Positions 31,862-43,783 of a stretch of 64,000 nt of DNA are shown here, piece by piece. The DNA comes from Podospora bellae-mahoneyi (taxonomy: Eukaryota > Ascomycota > Sordariomycetes > Sordariales > Podosporaceae), in NCBI RefSeq assembly GCF_035222275.1, contig NC_085882.1, positions 1,619,501 through 1,683,500 of the forward strand, given 5' to 3'. The notes beneath the pieces were generated by a model that saw nothing but the letters and a program-made list of their open reading frames with translations, was not told where the DNA came from and ran no database searches. Each line of letters starts with the position of its first letter. Position 1 is the first letter of the stretch. The position numbers and the translations under genes are program-made.

Positions 31862-33397
31862 GTCTCTCTCTCTCTCTTTCACTTCTTCATTTTCATTTGT
31901 CACGCCTTTTAATCGAACCCTCCCTAATACTTGGCGAACGATGGCTTGGGGGACGGCCGCGAAAAGTCTTGCAGGGGCGTCTGTCAATGGGCGGGTCTAG
32001 GTCACGGCGGATGGGAGTCTGGGTGGCCGTTGTTGTACTATGCAGATATAATTGGCTGAAGGGGAATGCTGAGCATTTGTACAACGCCGGGGCATGATCT
32101 GAACAGAGATACCATGCTGTTGGAGATGCAATGAGGTTTTGGGCGCAGGGGGCCTGGGCTGAAGGCTTATGGTGCGTCTCACGAGGTCACGTCACAAGTT
32201 GGATGTCTGTTCTACGATATCTCAGAGCCAATCACGCTCCTTGAACGGGTTTGTCTCGCATACGACGACCCGTCCTTACCTCCTCGGCCCACCTATGCAG
32301 AGCTAACTAACCAACGACACCACCTCCGTGCCCGGACCTCGCAGCTGTTGACGAGGCTGGCTGGAGAGAAGGGCAGAGAGGGGATGGCGGATGGCGGATG
32401 GCGGCTGTTTGGGGATCATGGGATGCGAGGTATGGATGAAGATATACGACCAAATACCCAGCTGTTGCATTTTACGGCCGGCTTGGACGGGGGGAAATGG
32501 GACACGGAGATGAGTTGGGGGGAGGCTGCTTTTATTTTCATCTGGGAGGTTTTGCTTTCTTACTTTCGTTTGATCCAACTATTTGTCTTTGGCGCGGGAA
32601 ACAGGAAACGAACCACTGGTCCTCTCTATCATACCCCCGACCTCCCTCACGGAAGAAGAGCCTCTTTTCTCTCTCATCTCTCAGCTCGGTTTCCTTGTCT
32701 CGGCTGGGGGCCTCGATTTCTCTCTTACAACACAACAAAACCAACGACTCGGCTCTCGACGGCAAGAGAAACACACACGCAACACCCATCACCACAATCA
32801 CGACGTTTCTCAGTTTAGTTTCCTAGCTTTTTCCAATTTCGCTTGCCCCCAAAACATTGCACACCTACAATAGCCTAACTGTTTTTTAACAAGTTTTTTC
32901 TTCGCACTCTTTTACTGTCTGTGGTTTAGCTTAGTGTCTGTGTCTGAAATACAAAAGGATCTCTTTTTTTTTGCTATGTGTGTGCTGTTAGTGAGTTCTA
33001 TGACATTGACATGTGAGGATCATGAGAGCGGTATAGCTAGGCCCAGTCTAAACTCATAGAAGCAGACCATATCTTCCAACCAGATGTAGTTCTATGTGCA
33101 TGTGTAGTGCAGTTGAGCCACAGATGTTGTTTGCATGGCACATATGCGGTTGTCGATGCGGCTTCAGCTACAACCCTAACCCGCGCTCCAACCCCTCACC
33201 CCACACCCCACCTGCCAGCTTGGCCATGGCCAATCAAGGCGCCCCGGATGCTCCCAATTTGCTCCACCATCATCATTGGCTCTCTTTGTGAATTTTGAAT
33301 GTGAGCGGGCAGCAGCTGTTTCAACTCAACATTTTGATATTGAAGATTACGGCAACAACCATGAGAGCCGGCGTGGTCTTTTTCTTGTTTCTGACAG
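31749..33397. other. Intergenic region with CT-rich repeat
   Basis: A 1.65-kb gap. A CT dinucleotide-rich run lies at about 31831-31880, just after the septin stop (3' UTR). Further C/T-rich leader-like sequence is at 32620-32830. No supported gene. Confidence 0.5.
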
Positions 33398-35269
33398 ATG
33401 CGCCACTCTCTTCTTGTTGCCAAACCAAGGCGGTCACCGGGCTTGCGCTGCAGCCTTTCTTCACCTCATGATCATGATCATCGGACAAGGACGACGACGA
33501 GACGACAGTTTATCAAGCCCACCAGGCCTGCCTCGCTCACCGACCCGATACGGACGGGCCTGCACAGGAAGTATGAGGACCCGTTTAGTGTGTTAAAGAC
33601 GGCGCCGAGGGACAACCCGGCTGTCTGGGGGTATTATGGGGGGGTGAGGAAGTTGGACTTGAAGTTGGGGGTTATTGGGCCGTTGAGGAGGAAGGGGGAG
33701 GAGGTTTTGAGGGGGGAGAAGGAGCCGAAGGGGGGGGACGAGGAGCATGAGATTTGGAGGAGGGGGCTTGAGGGGTTGTTGATTGGGGGCGGGGGACTGT
33801 GGAGGATTACGGAGGATGGGACGGGGTTGGAGAGGTATTTTGAGTTTGGGAGTTTTGCTAAGGCGTGGGGGTTTATGGGGGCTGTTGTGGGGGAGTGTAA
33901 AGCTAGGAGGCATCATCCGGAGTGGTCCAATGTGAGTTTTCTTTTTTTGGGGTGGATGTTGGGGGATTTGATTGCTGATGAGGAGATTTAGACTTTTAGG
34001 ACGGTGTTTATACGGTGGAGGACTCATGAGCCGGAGAATCATATTTCGATGCTGGATATTGAGCTGGCGGGGTTTTGTGATGAGCAGGCGAGGTTCTTTG
34101 GTGAGGTTATGCCGGGGAGGGGGGAGGGGAACAGGAAGGCAGAGGAGAAGACGGGTACTGCTTCGGCGTCACCGATACCGGATGGGAAGATTGTCAGCGG
34201 CTCGGGTGCTTCCAGCACTGCTGCCACTCCTGAGGTCACCAAGGCGGTAGCAATACCTACCGAACTTGGCACCACCATCAACAACACCACTACCAAAAAA
34301 CAATCACACGAGGGACAACAAATTGCCCCGATCGAAGCAACTGAACAACCTCCACCAGAGACGAGCAACGATGCAGAGAATACACCTAACCGAATCAACC
34401 ACCAACCAGAAGTACCAACAACACCAGACGAACAGGTGGTCGCAGACCCACCTGAGGAGAAGTCCTCTCCAGAACCACCACCATCACAACAAACCAACCC
34501 CTCCCAACAGCCGCCATCGGACGAGCAAGCAGCAATAAACCCGCCAAAAGAGGACTCTTTTCCACAACCACGACCATCAGAGCAAAGCAATCACCCACGG
34601 CAACCAGATCATCACCCTCCAAAAGAAAACACATCCACAGCACGCCCCCTCGAGGAGATTCTAAAGCTGGACTGGCAATGTCTAGAAGAGACAGTGGCTA
34701 GGATACGGAGGAAACCCTGCACATTAGAAGAAGTCCGGGAAGCAGCGAGAGTATTCGACGAGCTGGCGGCAAGGCATCAGAGCGGGGGGTATAGATTCAC
34801 GAGGGAACTATCGCAGGAGAGGGTGAAAATAGAAGAGGAGATTACGGATCGGCTCAAGTTTTTTAGAAGGGCGAATCATGAGTGGAGGCAGGCGAAGAAG
34901 ATGGAGAGGAGGCTGGTGGAGGAGAGGGGAAATGGGTTGCAAAAACCACCCGTGTTACCGAATGGGACGACTGGAGAGGCGGTTCAATCACAACTGGCAG
35001 AAGCTAGGGCAGAGGAGGGGGAGAAGAAGAAACCATCGTCGGAGCTACGAGAACCACGAAAGGCTGAAGTAGAGCTGAAATCACAAGCGGCAGAAGCCGA
35101 GGAGCCAGAAAAGGAGGTTGACAGGCTAGTGCTCAAGTCGCAAAACCTACGAAAATCGGAGGCGAAGCCAGAGCAGGAAAGTGACGACGTGGCGGTGGTG
35201 GACAAAAAGAAGCCGCTAGATCGAATCCCTTGGTTTCAGACCATCCTCCGCCAGTACCGCCAGCCTTGA
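33398..35269 (+). CDS. Pterin-4a-carbinolamine dehydratase-domain protein with long disordered C-terminal extension
   Basis: Exons are 33398-33931 and 33992-35269 (603 aa); the 60-bp intron GTGAGT...TTTAG joins HHPEWSN to TFRTVFIRWRTHEP. The catalytic-type core is clear: RYFEFGSFAKAWGFMGAVV, KARRHHPEWSN, then HISMLDIELAGFCDEQARFF (about residues 145-235). PCD enzymes dehydrate 4a-hydroxytetrahydropterin and are only about 100 aa. Here a basic 40-residue N-terminus (MRHSLLVAKPRRSPGLRCSL) looks like a mitochondrial presequence. A tail of about 370 residues follows, first Pro/Glu/Ser/Thr-rich, then charged helical or coiled coil (EREVDRLV-like Glu/Lys heptads). I infer a mitochondrial PCD-fold protein; the tail function is unknown. 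Confidence 0.8.
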
Positions 35270-36220
35270 GGGGATCAATTTTGTATACGGAGTTTATGAC
35301 CAACAATCTTGCTTCGCCCAGCGATGCTCCCCAGGCGGGGCGACGCGGAGATGGACGACGATACTCGGAAGTCGAGGCCACCCTAGCAGCCATCATCATC
35401 GAGTAACTGGCGCAAGGAAGGGAAGAGAGAGGATGTGGACCTCTAGGACCAAACTTCCGCTCACGAACAAGGCCCGCCACACCACTACCATAACCATATC
35501 CAACAACAATCAATTCTCCCTACCACGACGACTTTTCGCCCCCGCCACAGGCAGGAAAACCTCAACAACGCAGCTGGACCCTGCCGTCCACCACGAACGG
35601 CCGTGTCATCTACGAAAAAAACAAATGTAGATAACCCGCCAGCTCATGTACATATACCTACCTGATTTATGAAAACATAGAGATACCTCGTTTGTCTTGT
35701 TTTCATGCTATAGAACTTGTAACACCAAAACTCATGTAACAACATAATGAGAGGGATCAGAAAGAAGAAACAGAAAGGATAGCATTTTAGAAGAGAAAAT
35801 GGGGGTCAGATGGAAATATTGATGTCCACGGATATGTACATAGGAGGGATAATCGAGACTACACCAGAGTGAAAAGGGCGCCCCGTGGAACGAGTAAATT
35901 AAATATGGTTTGAATGAATGTGCAACTTCAATAAAACATTCATTCACCTTGGAACATAAAACACACCATAATGGAAACTCAGCCAGAGAACAAAGCACCC
36001 ATTATACTACTTCATTCATTCTCCCTCCCCTGAAATAACTCCCCCCTCAAAGGACAGTCTTTCCCCAACTCATCACCACCACCCCCTTCTCTCACCTAAT
36101 ACCTTCCTCGCTCGAACAACCTTTCCTCCTCACCCTCTACTCCCTCTTCGCAGTGTTGTTATTCGCAAGCGAAACCTACATCTCATCAGCATCATCTTCC
36201 TCGCCCCATTTTCCTCAAAA
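35270..36220. other. Intergenic region between convergent genes
   Basis: A 950-bp gap between the 3' ends of the dehydratase-domain gene and the anoctamin gene. Sequence is mixed and AT-rich at 35640-36000. No supported gene. Confidence 0.5.
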
Positions 36221-38578
36221 TCAGTTACTCACCAACTGAATCAACCCCCTCCCCACCTCCACACTCTCCCCCGCGCCCCGCTGCCTCAACCAAAAAACCT
36301 TCTCCGGCCCCAACCCACTATGTTGTCTCGCCTCCTCCTCCAACACCTCCCTGGTAATCTTCTCCCCATCCCTCACACCCACCCCCTTCTCAGCCTGCGC
36401 ACTAACCACCTCCTCTTCCACCATCCTCTCAAGCAACTCCTTCCTCATAGCAAACCTCTCCGCCCTCTCCTTCTGCAAGCCGGGGCTGTCCAACCTCCTG
36501 ATCACCCCCCTAACAACAAACTGCACGCCCAAGTAAACATGCTCACTGAAAAGAATAGCCAACAGCAGCGCCCAGCCGGGGATATCCCACACCGACCCAA
36601 CACCAAGCTGACCTCCCCCAGATTTATTGAACAGATACACCAGCGCGGCCGACGTGATGGAACCAAGCCAAGACAAAAACCCAAGCGCATTCAACCAAGG
36701 CCCAATACTATCCGCCCTCCATGGAATCGGCCTCTGACTATTCGCGGCAATCTTCATCGCATCTGATCTCGCTTCAATCCAGTTGTTGACCAAGAACGAA
36801 CAACCAGTCAGCGGCCAGACAACACTGAAAAGGGACAAATACCCAAACTGAATCACCATCTCCCTGTAGTCAATCGTAACATCATACTGCTCCAGCTCAG
36901 CCTCCTCCCTCACCCTCTTCAAGAACCTGTGCTCCTCGTCCGCATCTCTCGGCCACTCCACACCCGCCCCCTTCTCCCCCTTGACCTCCATCTGAACCTT
37001 CTCCACCGTCTTGAAAATCCTCCTCTTCGCATAAGGGACGATAACCTCGGTGGCAAAGTTAACAATCTGAGCCGTCACGGTAAAGTAAATCACCTGCTTT
37101 CTCAGCCGGTCAGGATTGATAACCCATTCCTTCGTCGGCAACGGCTTCCCCTCCACAGTAAATTTCTGAGCCGTTAACTGAAATACATCCAGATAGGGAA
37201 CCAAGATCTTGCCAAAGGGTACATAAACAAAAGCCGTGAGGAAAATGCCGAGATACGAGGTGATAAAGTTGAGCACAAAAATCTTTTGCACAAACGAAGC
37301 CTGATGCGCATCGACCGTCTCATAGTTTTCCAGCTCCGTCAACCTTTCCGCCAGCTTCGTGAGCAGTGTCGTGAAGGTGGGCATAAAAATCGTAAGCAGC
37401 ACCGTGGGCAAAAAAGTCTATACACATCCTGTCAGCTTCTTTTCCCCCTAACCTCAATACCAGACCAAACACTCACCAAATACTGCTTAAAAGGCCCCAT
37501 GTAAACCTCGGTAATGAAAATCTCAATGCTAAAACACCCCAGAATCAACCCCCCCAGCACCACCACGCAAGCCCCCGCAAACGGCACCTGCAACGCCTGC
37601 CTCGCCAGCCTCTTGTACGGGCTATAAACCTTTACAATCTCCCCCGTCACCGCATCAACCCCCTCCCTCTCAAACTTGAACTGCGGCCTCGGCAGCTGAA
37701 TCTTGCCCACCCCCCTCACCCCCCACTGAACCGCCAGATCAACCTCCTTCACCTTCCAATGCTCAAAGAAGATCACACCCCAGAGACAATTAACCACGGC
37801 ATAAACCCAGCTAAACCCACCCAGCACCAACCACGCCGCCGACCCGAACAGAGCAGGAAATAGCAAAAACCGAAAGTACGACTGCAGGAACGCAAAGTAA
37901 AACGCAACCTTTTCACCAAACTGGTTCCTAATCTTCAACAGATCTTCATCGTCAAGGATATACTTTGTCGACCAGTCCTTGATCCACTCCTTGTTGAACT
38001 TTCTGTCGTGAAGGGGAAAAACGCTTTTTACAAAGCGCCATTGGCCCACCCCGGGTGTGATGCCTGCTCCTCCTTCGTTGACCGGTTTCGTGATCAACAA
38101 GTACGCCAGCCGGAGACGTTCAGCGTCGGTGATGGGCTCCTGCTCCGAGAGGCTGTTTGGTGGTCCCGGGGCGGCGGTGCGGACGCCGTAGAGCCAGTCC
38201 TGGACGCGGTAGCGGTAGATTTGCTTTTCGAGGAGGGAGTGGGAGGCGATGCGGAGGAAGATGAGCAGGGACGAGGGGGAGGTCGGGGTGGTGGGTGGAC
38301 GGCCGGGGCGGACCTCGACTGCGAAGCCGGTTTTGGAGAGGAGGTGGATGAGTTGGCTGAAGGAGGCTTCGGCTTCGGCTAGTTGTTGGGAAGGGGGGGA
38401 GGGGGGTGGGAGGGAGTAGGAGATTACGTAGTCGACTCTGGACGGGGGGATGTTAGTAGCTGGTTCACAGGGGACAGGTGGAAGTAAAATGGGTGATGTA
38501 CTCAAAGTTGGGGTATTTGCTGTTGCTGTTGCTTGAAACAAGTCCTTCTGGACTGCTATCGCGGGGGGAGTCCGCCAT
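36221..38578 (-). CDS. Anoctamin/TMEM16-family protein, Ist2-like
   Basis: Exons are 38578-38502, 38437-37477 and 37417-36221 (744 aa). Intron 1 (GTACAT...TCCAG, ACTAAC branch) joins NSNSKYPNFE to VDYVISYSLPPP; intron 2 (GTGAGT...TATAG) joins GPFKQYL to TFLPTVLLTIFMP. A soluble N-terminal region (about 1-200) is followed by a hydrophobic anoctamin core with eight or so predicted membrane segments, for example AFYFAFLQSYFRFLLFPALF and TFLPTVLLTIFMPTFTTLLT. ATEVIVPYAKRRIF and IQFGYLSLFSVVWPLTG are typical family stretches. Yeast Ist2 tethers ER to plasma membrane through a long basic tail. This protein ends soon after the core with a charged helix, so such a tail is absent. Lipid scrambling or tethering is inferred from family only. 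Confidence 0.93.
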
Positions 38579-39230
38579 AGCTGGTGGTGGTGAGCCGTTG
38601 GGCTGTGGTGTAAGTGAGCGGTTTCAGAGAGCTAGTTGTTGGTGAGGTGTTTCTTGGGTTGAAGTTGAAGAGTTTCTCTCTCGACAAGAAAGAAAATGAA
38701 ATGTAGGGAAATGACGAGGATCCCTCTCTATACCAGCTAGCCCAACTGATGGGGCCACAAAGATATTTCCTTGGCAATGACCCGACCCAGCTGAAGTTCT
38801 CGTGGGGAAAAGCGTAATGAAACCTGAACAGAAAGCGGGATCGACGTCACTCGACAGCTGAGCTATGTCACCTCATCCATGCAGTCGGGTAGCGAGTGGC
38901 CTGTGCGTCCCGAGATTTCTTTGATTAAGCAGGTAACATTACGCGATGATACATCATCTGTGTCATTACGTTACGGATCTTGATGAGAGCATTCCCGGAT
39001 GTGTTTGATGGGGGACATGGTGAAAGCAGTGTGAAGGTTGTCAAGGGGCAGTAAGTTGAAACTGGAATAAAACATAACGGATATTAATGAGGCAAGTTGG
39101 AACTCTCCCCACAACAGCAAGCCACATTCACAAACCTAAAAACTTGAGATGGCCATGCCATTTTTAATGGTGTCGAGGTTCACCGGCTTTTCCATTTTCA
39201 TTCCATCAAAGTGACCTTCAAAGTATCAAG
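38579..39230. promoter_or_regulatory. Divergent region, anoctamin / hydrophobin-like gene
   Basis: A 650-bp gap between divergent start codons; it must contain both promoters. No other gene is supported. Confidence 0.45.
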
Positions 39231-39716
39231 ATGCTTGCTTCTGTGCTCATCAGCATGCTCGTGGCCAGGGCCACTGGACTGTCCATCTCCAACGATCCCT
39301 ACAACCACACCTTCGCCATCGATGCCAGCAAGCCAGGATTGGCTTGCGCACCAGGGCGTCAAACCATGTGCTGCGAGGAGCTCGATTACTCAGGCTATCA
39401 AGTCCAATGCATCGGTAGGTGTTCCTGTGAACCACCTTCAGCTCACTACACCTAACTGATGATGAGTAGGCCCAGGCAAAGTGGAATACTTTGAGAAGTG
39501 TCTGAATTACGATCCTTTACCAATGTGCTGTTGTGGTATTCCCGGGGAAAAGCGTAGAAATCTGCCTACTGTAAGTGATACTTTTGGGACATCGCCTCTC
39601 CTGAGCGTGTGGACTGACAGAGATAGATCCCAACCCTCGTTTCTTGCACAGGCTGCTCCATCCTAACCGTGAGGAGACAGCTGCGGAAGAGGCCACGAGT
39701 GACTGAGTCATATTGA
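39231..39716 (+). CDS. Small secreted cysteine-rich protein, divergent hydrophobin-like
   Basis: Proposed exons are 39231-39414, 39470-39570 and 39627-39716 (124 aa). Introns have donors GTAGGT and GTAAGT; intron 1 has a CCTAAC branch. The N-terminus is a signal peptide (MLASVLISMLVARATGLS). The mature part shows C-x7-CC-x11-C-x11-C-x8-CC(C), reading LACAPGRQTMCCEELDY, QCIG, EKCLN and PMCCCGIPG. That spacing and the flanking residues resemble class II hydrophobins. With the chosen third exon the chain continues PTLVSCTGC, supplying the last Cys. An alternative acceptor (CACAG at about 39652) would end NLPTAAPS and lack it. Expected role, if a hydrophobin, is surface coating at air-water interfaces. 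The last exon is uncertain. Confidence 0.55.
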
Positions 39717-41513
39717 TGGAACGCTGTATAAGTGAACAGGAAATGCTTCAGGCAAGATCAATAGAGACTGCATATGGCTTACGAGGGTCAGAGTGGATGT
39801 CGTACATTTACCACCCCGCTGATCTTGTGTGCTCTCTCGAAGTCTCACCGCATACGCATGGCAATGCTACCGATTGGGTGACGAGGCGATCCCACCCACA
39901 ACATTCAAGTTTCTGTCCAGCGTTTCCTTCGCGAACACGCGAGATAATGTGCTGAAGTTCACCGTACCCATATATGGTGTTAGTCAGGCCCTGTGAATAG
40001 TAATCCCCTCTTCTCGGTAGTGTCCTTCTTTCCCGGGCATGCGAGGCTACCGCCACAATGCCATCGATCAAACTGGCAAAATTACTGAATTCGGAAGCTA
40101 GATGGCCGTCCCGTCTGCGCCCTCGTTCCTCATTCTTTAGAATTTTCCTTTTGGGGGTCACCGTATTCTACTCGACGTCTAAGATGCGGCTTATGTCGAC
40201 GAGATGAAGTAATTCGGAGCTTCGGAGCTTCACTTGGTACTGACAAAGTTGACTGCTCACCATGGTAGCAATGACGATGACTACGCATATGGCTTCCGAA
40301 CCTGCTAGCTATGAGACAGCAAAGAAACCGGCCGGTGGTTACCGAGAGTGTAAGTGTTTGCTGCAGCCGGCGTATGTAAGGGCGAATGAAAGTTAATGTT
40401 GAATAACACCGAGACCAGTAGGACGAGCATGGTATACAAGTGGGAGAATGCAGGCAAGCGTGGCAGCCACTGGCTTTGAGGATGCATGGCCTTGTCTTGG
40501 TGTAAGTCGAGGTTGGTGGTGGGTTGTGTCGTTTATCTGACCGATGAGACAATCCCAAGCCGCAACAACTGCAACGCATGTTTGATATTGAGAAGGGACG
40601 AAGTTCAGAAGCTCAGATATCGAAATTGAATTCATCCCAACCTCACCTAAGCTTCATGTGGGCACGGACCAGCATCCTCTCTTCGGAACCGGAAAAGCAA
40701 ACCGGCCGATACATTTGTGCCAAGAATATTTCCACTCTGCAGCAAAATTGCCAAGCCAAACCTTCCCCGCTGCTGCAACAGAATCCACCTCACACGTCTT
40801 TGATGACACATCACGCAACCGCGCGGTCTCCTCGTCCAAGCATCCAAGCAACTGCTGACAAAGCAATATCCTATCTGACAAAGAGCATCATTCGAGCAAA
40901 CGACATAACCCTGGCCGGCATCCCCAAGAAGAGGCGCGATATTTGCTGCTTGGACGGGAAAAGAACTCGCGGGGATCACGGATCGGAAAATTTGACGCAT
41001 TTCCGAGAGTCCCTTATCTCCTGGCTAGTTTTCCCTGGTTCGTTCAAACTGCTGCTCACTTAAGCTGTGGTATCGAGGTACTGGGTAATACATACAGACC
41101 GAAACGTCTCGATCTGGCTGCTTGCTCTCGTCGTGTTGTCGCGTTCTGAACGATTATTCCCAGCCCCTCGGATTTTACGGTATAACACGATCCGTATCCG
41201 TTGGTAAGTCCCGCGGCTTTGATGATGGAATGGGGGTTTAAAAACAAGATGCTGACATAGCCAAGCCCGCGCTGCACAAGGCCATCCGTTGCTCCAGAAA
41301 GAAACAAAAAAAGAAGGACAGTCAGCATTCCATTGCCATTACCGGTCGGCGCAGTGCATTCAGTAGCTCGAGTTGGTGTGTACAGGTATTGCTTTTGTAC
41401 GCTCTGTACGCCACCCCTCGCCTCACCACCACCCACCAAACTTCCATCACCTAATCAACTCCATCGAACTGCACTGCTGAGTCAGGACGGCCACTGTGGC
41501 ATCGACCTGTCCA
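39717..41513. other. Intergenic region without recognised gene
   Basis: A 1.8-kb gap between the hydrophobin-like gene and the proposed first exon of kapC. Several open frames of 110-160 codons lie on both strands (for example 40578-41063 plus and 40130-40579 minus), but none shows a recognisable domain, signal or codon pattern. I assign no gene. Confidence 0.45.
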
Positions 41514-43783
41514 ATGTCTAGCGTCAAGATCGGTAAGTTACTTTACATTCATCGTCGTCATCTGCTTCATTTCACCCTTGAGGAAAGATATAACCACACA
41601 CCGGACAACAACACCATGTCCTGCAACCAATATTCATCAGTCATTCTGTCGTTGCCTTCCCTTCTGCAGCTCTAGGCGCAAGTGCGCCATGCGCTGCACA
41701 GTACAGGTGTCCGCAGAAACAGGCCGTTTTGCTGTTGCCTGTCAAGTGCTCGCGCTGCACCATGGTCGTCCCTCGTGTCCTCAGCAATAGCGGTCGCCGT
41801 TACCGTTGCCGACAAGGATGGTGATACTTTTGCCGGACATTTCTGGCTATGGTCAATCACTCTCAATCATCAGAACTTCTTGCCGGCGACATCTCATTGC
41901 CACATCTGTCCTGGTGTATATACGCTTCCGAGGGCAGGTCCCTGGCTTGCTTATCAACCAAATCCGATGGCCACCGTCCCATCCGACATCTCAGATCCTC
42001 CCCCGCATCCTCCGTTTCCGTTAGGTTCATGGTAGTGCCCCGCGGGCCCCTGTCTGTCTGCTCGGTCCGTGGTAACGCGGCGCATCAAGTGTGCGCAGAG
42101 GATTCTGGTTCACTTCTGGATACAAGAAGGCCCTTCTTACCGCCGTCGTATCCCTGCCCCTCCTCACCACGCACTTCCTTACATAATTCTTCCTTCTTCC
42201 CTCCATCCCACATTGGCACCTTGCCTGCATCTGTCCTGCACCACCCACTTGCATCTTGTTATTATCTGTTGTTGCCATTGTAAGTTCTCGGTCTCCGGCT
42301 TTCCTTGCTGTTGGACGTTGGATCTCTCTCGGCGTGCTGGTGCTTGTGTTTGCAAGGACGGCGTATATCCCCATCCGGTAGCATGCCTTGGATTTATAAT
42401 CTGTCCAACCCAACATGTCCTACCTTCGCAGGCAAACCAGCAGCGTCCGTATTGACCAATGCCACCTTCACCTTATATCTCCGGGCTCCGAGGATGTTAA
42501 TACGGCATCGTTGTCTCTTATTCAGTCCGAGGTCTTTTTGGACCCTTTCACTCTTTCAGCATTTTATTCCCCTCCCCACATTTGACAATGTGTGGTTGCT
42601 TGGAAATATATTTATTTTTACCGTTGCACATTACGCAAGATACCTGAACAGGCTGAGTATACTGACCTATTATAATTCATAGAGCCTATTGCTCGAGAAG
42701 ATCCAGCTGTGCCCTCGCCAGTTGCTGGCCCAGTGTTAGCACCACCCCAACACAGCGGTTTACAACCACCTCAAACTTTCCAAAACCATTCACACGTGCA
42801 GCCTGAGGGTCCTGGGGATAACAGAACGTCACCTGCTACAACAGTGGCCAGCCACCCTCCGCCACCACATGGATATAGCCACGCACCATTGCAACAAGGT
42901 GAGGCTTACATCCATCCAGAGCTACGATCGGCTCACGATCTTGCACCTCCTCCTGGCTACGCACACCCGCCTGCCATGATCCCCGCCGGTGTGCCCCCTC
43001 CACCTGAACAAGTAGCCGTCATGTCTGGTCCTACTGCCGTCATTGCTCCAACAGCCGGCATGATGGACAATGGAGAGACGGCCGACGGAAGAAAAAAGCG
43101 TGAGCTTTCCCAGTCTAAACGCGCCGCCCAAAACAGAGCCGCACAGGTGAGTTATCCTCCCGTTTCGTGAACCAATTGTTGCCTGCGACTTGTAACAACA
43201 AGCTTGGCGATCAATTTTACCCCTTACCTTACGTAAACAGTGCTGACTGATCAATGAACAGCGAGCATTCCGCCAAAGAAAAGAAGGCTACATCAAGAAG
43301 CTTGAGCAGCAGGTTGCAGAATTCAACCAGATGGAGGAGAGCGTCAAAGCGATGCAGGCCGAGAATTTTCAGCTGAGGGAGTACATCATCCACCTACAGT
43401 CGCGGTTGCTAGAGAGTCAAGGGAATTTCCCGCCGCCGCCGGAGAATATCAGTCTTGCTCATCCTAGCAGTGTTCAGGGGAGAGCTCCTGAGGGTGGTGC
43501 TGCGGGTGCGGTTCAACCGCCGCCGGGGGCTGCTCAAGGTCAGCAGCAGCCAGTGCCGGCGCCGAATCCCCTGGAGGTTGCCGCGCAGGCCGTTGCGGGG
43601 TTGAGTAGGACTAGTGAGCAGGTCCATAGAGGGGGGCAGCAAGTGAATGATCCTTACGCCGGGTTGAGGGCTGTGGCGGCGATGAGGGGGGAGGGGGAAG
43701 ATGTTAGCACTACGGAGGAGATTACGAGGCAGTTGCAAGGGGAGGGGGGGCAGGAGGGGAACCTGCCTGGGGCTGCTATGTAG
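41514..43783 (+). CDS. kapC: AP-1-like bZIP transcription factor KapC
   Basis: Proposed exons are 41514-41532, 42683-43146 and 43262-43783 (334 aa). Intron 2 (115 bp, GTGAGT...AACAG) is secure and splits the basic region. The basic region and zipper read SKRAAQNRAAQRAFRQRKEG, then YIKKLEQQVAEFNQ and LQAENFQLREYIIHLQSRLL, as in the Pap1/KapC group. The first exon is inferred: ATGTCTAGCGTCAAGATCG|GTAAGT is in the right phase and yields MSSVKIEPIAREDPAVPSPV, but requires a first intron of 1150 bp, unusually long for this genome. The middle is Pro/His-rich and disordered; the tail is Gln/Gly-rich. KapC-like factors are nuclear and linked to stress and development; the specific role here is unknown. 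Confidence 0.8.

Noticed and set aside
40130-41063. Opposed 150-160 codon frames in the 39.7-41.5 kb gap
   Set aside because: No domain, signal peptide or codon bias; composition looks random and the frames are interrupted in all plausible splice models.
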